This document shows positions 60,548-64,000 of a DNA stretch of 64,000 bases, one piece after another. The notes beneath the pieces were generated by a model. That model was not told the DNA's origin. It did no database searches and was given only the letters and a program-made list of their open reading frames with translations. The translations under genes were made by a program, and so were the position numbers. The stretch is taken from assembly GCF_003014655.1 (NCBI RefSeq), contig NZ_PYAT01000004.1, positions 248,001 through 312,000 of the forward strand, written 5' to 3'. This DNA comes from Planomicrobium soli. Lineage in GTDB: Bacteria; Bacillota; Bacilli; Bacillales_A; Planococcaceae. The first letter of the stretch is position 1. The number at the start of each line of letters is the position of its first letter.

Positions 60548-62452
60548 ATGAAAAAGACATTAGTGACCCTCTTCGTTATACTGATTAGCATATTTCCTTT
60601 TCACGGATCTATTACTTATGCAGAAGGCGATGAACAAAACCTTTCTGCAATTCCGGAACCAACTCAAGTGATCGTCCATCTTGAAGAGGATGCAGCCAGT
60701 AAGCTTGCAGAATCGGAAGCTGTTATAACGAATACTGAAGATGCCGAGCAATTAGTAACCATAGAAGTTCCGCAAGATGAATCAATTGAAGCTTTTATGA
60801 AAGATTTAGAAAATCGAAAAGATGTGGCTAGTGTTGAACCGGATTATTTCGTGAAATTGGATTATGTAGCGAATGATCCAGATCTTGTTAGTTTTCAATA
60901 TCACCATAAAGCAATTGAATCTAGTGCTGCATGGGATATAACATTAGGGTCGCCTGATGTAGTAGTGGCAGTTATTGATGATGGTGTTGATTTAAACCAT
61001 GTTGATTTGAAGAACCAAATAATTTCACATTACAATATGGTAGAAGGCAAAAAATTTACTAAAGGGGAACATGGCACGCATGTAGCTGGAATTATTGCCG
61101 GTGTATTAAATAACAACACGGGAGGGGCAGGAGTTGCTCCAAATACAAAAATCATGGCCATTGACGTATTCGATGGAGACTTTGCGTTAATATCTGATAT
61201 TATCAAAGGCATTCATCAGGCTGTTGATTCTGGTGCCCATATTATAAACATGAGTCTCGGCAGTTATTCCACAAGCACAGCCCTAGAAAAAGCCATCCAA
61301 CATGCGCATAGTAAAGGGGTGGTTGTAGTAGCGGCTGCGGGAAATGACTTTACGAGTAAGAACCACTACCCTGCCGCTTATCAAGAGGTTATTTCTGTAG
61401 CATCCACTACATCTGTAAATAGGCAATCCAGTTTTTCCAATTATGGATCGACTATAGACATTGCGGCGCCTGGTACTGAGATCTTTTCTACGCTGCCAAA
61501 CAATAGTTATGGATGGATGAGCGGTACATCAATGGCAACACCTGTAGTAGCGGGAATTGCGGCGCTTTTGAAAGCTAATGAACCTGCTTTAACAAATAAG
61601 CAAATTGCTGACCGCTTGTTTTTAACTGCCAAAGATCTAGGCGTAAAAGGCAAAGACACGAAATTTGGCAATGGTTTAGTGAATGCAAAAAATGCTTTGA
61701 AGAATATTGATAAAACTGTTCCAGTGGTTCCTACAGTTAATACTATTACTGATTCTACTACTTCCATAACTGGTAAGACGGAGTTGAATGCAAGAGTAAT
61801 AGCCTATGAAGGAAACACGAAACTTGGCGAAGCCATAGCAAAAAACGGTACGTATACAATGAAGATTGCCATGCAAAAAGCCGGAACCAGTATTTCCCTC
61901 TATGCTATTGATGCAGCAAAGAATAAAAGTGCCACTAGAACAGTAACAGTGATTGATAAAACACCTCCTGCAATTCCTGCTGTTAATACTGTTTCAAATA
62001 AAAGTACAACGGTAACAGGTAAAGCAGAATCAAATGCAAAAGTATATGTATATGCAGGAAAAACAAAACTTGGTGAAGCTACAGCAAAAAATGGGGTTTA
62101 CTCTATAACAATCGCCAAGCAAAAAGCTGGAACCATCCTTTCAGTTTATGCCATAGATGCAGCAAAAAATAGGAGCGGTACAAGAAATGTTAAAGTGATT
62201 GACAAAATAGCTCCAAGTATCCCGACTGTCAATTCTATAACCAGCAAATCCACAATGGTATCAGGAAAAGCGGAAAAAGGAGCTGTCATCACGGTTTATA
62301 TTGGCACCAAGAAACTCGGACAAGGCACAGTGAACAGCGAAGGTTCCTTTAAAGTAAGCATTAGCGCCCCGAAAAAAGGTGCAGTTATTAAAGTATATGC
62401 CACTGACAAAGCCGGCAATAAAAGTGGAAGTAGAACGATCACAGTAAAATAA
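60548..62452 (+). CDS. Secreted subtilisin (S8) with three Ig-like repeats
   Basis: A 634-residue exported protease. Signal peptide 1-26; inhibitor propeptide about 35-105; S8 domain about 115-385 with Asp144 (AVIDDGVDLNHVD), His175 (HGTHVAGIIAG) and Ser328 (GTSMATPVVAG); then three Ig-like modules of about 83 residues (about 390-634), each with VTGKAExNAKVxVYxGxTKL and IDAAKNxS. AAGGAG seven bases before ATG 60548 decides the start. It is paralogous to the protease at 28824, but has Ig modules instead of FN3 repeats. The modules match the one in the VanY-like enzyme at 40866. Confidence 0.93.
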   Translation: MKKTLVTLFVILISIFPFHGSITYAEGDEQNLSAIPEPTQVIVHLEEDAASKLAESEAVITNTEDAEQLVTIEVPQDESIEAFMKDLENRKDVASVEPDYFVKLDYVANDPDLVSFQYHHKAIESSAAWDITLGSPDVVVAVIDDGVDLNHVDLKNQIISHYNMVEGKKFTKGEHGTHVAGIIAGVLNNNTGGAGVAPNTKIMAIDVFDGDFALISDIIKGIHQAVDSGAHIINMSLGSYSTSTALEKAIQHAHSKGVVVVAAAGNDFTSKNHYPAAYQEVISVASTTSVNRQSSFSNYGSTIDIAAPGTEIFSTLPNNSYGWMSGTSMATPVVAGIAALLKANEPALTNKQIADRLFLTAKDLGVKGKDTKFGNGLVNAKNALKNIDKTVPVVPTVNTITDSTTSITGKTELNARVIAYEGNTKLGEAIAKNGTYTMKIAMQKAGTSISLYAIDAAKNKSATRTVTVIDKTPPAIPAVNTVSNKSTTVTGKAESNAKVYVYAGKTKLGEATAKNGVYSITIAKQKAGTILSVYAIDAAKNRSGTRNVKVIDKIAPSIPTVNSITSKSTMVSGKAEKGAVITVYIGTKKLGQGTVNSEGSFKVSISAPKKGAVIKVYATDKAGNKSGSRTITVK

Positions 62453-62483
62453 AAACTAATAGCAATTAAACAATGGTTTTTTG

Positions 62484-62515
62484 AAGGCATCTCTTTATAA
62501 GAGATGCCTTTTTTA
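62484..62515 (+). terminator. Terminator of the third subtilisin gene
   Basis: A perfect 12-bp stem AAGGCATCTCTT / AAGAGATGCCTT with a 3-base loop and a T tract. Confidence 0.93.
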
Positions 62516-62737
62516 GTTGATGGAAATCTAATTTCATCGGTAGAAAAGTATATTATCTTTACTAGTGGAAAGGAAAATAAAATTAGACAACGAACAAAAA
62601 TCCGGCCTATGTAGCGTTTCAGCACGATAAAGTGTATATTAAGAATATATTTAAAAATAAAGTGGATTATTACGCAACTTTTTTTAAACGCAAAGAAAGC
62701 CAAATGCAAAAGAAAAAATTAAAGGTGGGTGGAAGAA

Positions 62738-63619
62738 ATGCAAGTTAGAAAAGCTATTATTCCGGCTGCAGGGTTAGGTACTCGTTTTTTGCCTGCTACA
62801 AAAGCAATGCCAAAAGAAATGCTTCCGATCGTTGACAAACCAACAATTCAGTACATAGTAGAAGAAGCGATTGCATCGGGAATCGAAGACATTATTATTG
62901 TTACCGGTAAAGGGAAACGGGCGATTGAAGACCATTTTGACCATGCTTATGAATTAGAAGAAACTTTATTGAAAAAAGGGAAAATGGATATGCTGGATTC
63001 GGTTATGGAAACATCTAAGGTGGAAATCCATTATATCCGGCAAAAGCAGCCGCTTGGCCTTGGCCACGCTATTTGGTCAGCACGTAATTTTATCGGGAAC
63101 GAACCGTTTGCGGTATTGCTCGGTGATGATATTGTCGAAAACGACGAACCTTGCTTAGCTCAATTAATGAAACAATATGACAAAACCGGCAATAGTGTGA
63201 TTGGAGTCAAGGAAGTGCCGGATAGCGAAACCAAACGTTATGGCATTATTGATCCATTAACGACAGAAGGAAAATTAATGGAAGTAAAGCGCTTTGTTGA
63301 AAAGCCAGCTGAAGGAACCGCGCCGTCCAATTACGCCATTATGGGCCGCTATGTGCTGACACCTGAAATTTTCGAGTTTTTAGGAGAGCATCAGTTTGGA
63401 GCGGGCGGGGAAATTCAGTTGACTGATGCTATTGAAAAATTGAATAGCATCCAGTCAGTGTATGCTTATGAATTTGATGGACGCCGATTTGATGTCGGAG
63501 AAAAATTCGGTTTTATTGAAACAACTATCGAATTTGCTTTGCAGCGTCCAGATCTACGGGAACCTTTACTTGAGTTGTTCGAACGAAAACTGAAGGAATT
63601 GAATACGGAAAGCAAGTAA
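62738..63619 (+). CDS. galU: UTP-glucose-1-phosphate uridylyltransferase
   Basis: A 293-residue enzyme (GalU/GtaB) that makes UDP-glucose from UTP and glucose-1-phosphate. It begins [20 protein letters not shown], has [54 protein letters not shown] and [12 protein letters not shown], all diagnostic. AAAGGTGGGTGG before ATG 62738 sets the start; an in-frame GTG nine bases upstream is unlikely. UDP-glucose feeds glycolipid, teichoic acid and exopolysaccharide synthesis, so this gene supports both clusters. It is monocistronic with a strong terminator. Confidence 0.96.
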   Translation: MQVRKAIIPAAGLGTRFLPATKAMPKEMLPIVDKPTIQYIVEEAIASGIEDIIIVTGKGKRAIEDHFDHAYELEETLLKKGKMDMLDSVMETSKVEIHYIRQKQPLGLGHAIWSARNFIGNEPFAVLLGDDIVENDEPCLAQLMKQYDKTGNSVIGVKEVPDSETKRYGIIDPLTTEGKLMEVKRFVEKPAEGTAPSNYAIMGRYVLTPEIFEFLGEHQFGAGGEIQLTDAIEKLNSIQSVYAYEFDGRRFDVGEKFGFIETTIEFALQRPDLREPLLELFERKLKELNTESK

Positions 63620-63665
63620 TAAATATCGCCAATCAGCTTTTAGCTGATTGGCGATATTTATTTTA
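63620..63665 (+). terminator. Terminator of galU
   Basis: A perfect 19-bp stem (63620-63638 with 63642-63660) with a 3-base loop and T tail. Confidence 0.93.
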
Positions 63666-63748
63666 AAAAAGAAAAGCAGGTTATTTAATTAGAAAGTCGA
63701 ATAATGGTTCATAGGTCAACACTCCATAGAGATTGGGAAGGTGATGGC

Positions 63749-64000
63749 ATGCTGGAACAATTTGATTTTATCTTTTATAAAGGCGAAACGCCGATTGCCC
63801 GAATCATTCAAAGGCTGACAAACAGCCAGTACAGCCATGTAGCTATGGTCATTGATCCGCTTCATTTAATCCAGTTGGATTGGAAGACGCCGGTTTCGAT
63901 TCAGCATTTGGCGTATCCAATCAGTCAGTACGACGTTTACCGTTTGAAAGTAGCATTAACGGAAAAGGAGAAAGCAAAAGTCATTTTTTTTATAAGAGAA
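63749..64000 (+). CDS. Permuted papain-like (YiiX/NlpC-P60-type) hydrolase, 5' part
   Basis: The last 84 codons of the window encode MLEQFDFIFYKGETPIARII and RLTNSQYSHVAMVIDP, the N-terminal signature of the permuted papain-fold amidases (YiiX/YaeF, DUF830-like), in which YSHV gives the catalytic His. GGGAAGGTGA before ATG 63749 sets the start. The gene continues past the end of the window, so the Cys is not visible. Role might be amidase or lipid-linked hydrolysis; not determinable here. Confidence 0.75.
   Translation, partial: MLEQFDFIFYKGETPIARIIQRLTNSQYSHVAMVIDPLHLIQLDWKTPVSIQHLAYPISQYDVYRLKVALTEKEKAKVIFFIRE

Overview
The window looks like chromosomal DNA of a low-to-moderate-GC Gram-positive bacterium of the order Bacillales, most likely a Planococcaceae member (Planococcus/Planomicrobium type). 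This is inferred from strong AGGAGG-type ribosome binding sites, frequent TTG/GTG starts, a sortase with an LPXTA surface protein, a YebE-type UPF0316 protein, CapA/CapB-type polysaccharide regulators and many intrinsic terminators. No rRNA, tRNA, CRISPR array, insertion sequence or prophage was seen.

Region 1 (1-13,200) is an AT-rich surface-polysaccharide island. It holds an undecaprenyl-phosphate sugar transferase and a three-gene set (cytidylyltransferase/CobD-like fusion, DUF1015 protein, LicD-type transferase) that could make and attach a CDP-activated phospho-amino-alcohol. It then has a CapA/CapB-type pair, a Wzy-like polymerase, a TagA-type glycosyltransferase and a Wzx flippase. Its edges and middle carry gene wreckage: a broken rmlA/rfbA, a second broken sugar transferase, an unidentified fragment and a decayed EAL-domain gene.

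Region 2 (13,800-42,000) is more GC-rich and looks like ordinary core or accessory genes: aldo/keto reductase, oligoendopeptidase F, two secreted subtilisins, an ABC ATPase, an MscS channel, an amidase, a convergent diguanylate cyclase/GGDEF-EAL pair, YebE, a pectate-lyase-fold protein behind a structured leader RNA, VanZ-like protein, glycerol kinase, a membrane acyltransferase, a CocE-type hydrolase and a VanY-type carboxypeptidase. A seven-unit 20-bp tandem repeat lies downstream of the amidase.

Region 3 (42,190-44,250, minus strand) is a tight four-gene operon: ABM-domain protein, small helical protein, free-standing B12-binding protein with the residue pattern of CarH photoreceptors, and a STAS protein. 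It may be a cobalamin/light sensor feeding a STAS-type stress pathway. I consider it, together with the DUF1015/CobD-fusion/LicD set, the best candidate for an undescribed system.

Region 4 (45,970-55,020) is a second polysaccharide cluster: MurJ-like flippase, GT-C-like membrane protein, nucleotide-sugar dehydrogenase whose catalytic Cys is a Ser, sugar transferase, DegT aminotransferase and two duplicated GT4 glycosyltransferases flanking a frame-broken ORF. The end of the window (55,200-64,000) carries a threonine-aldolase-like enzyme, a YCII protein, the sortase and its LPXTA substrate, a FemAB-like transferase, a third subtilisin, GalU (UDP-glucose supply for both clusters) and the start of a papain-like hydrolase. 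All calls come from reading sequence and motifs; no database search was run.
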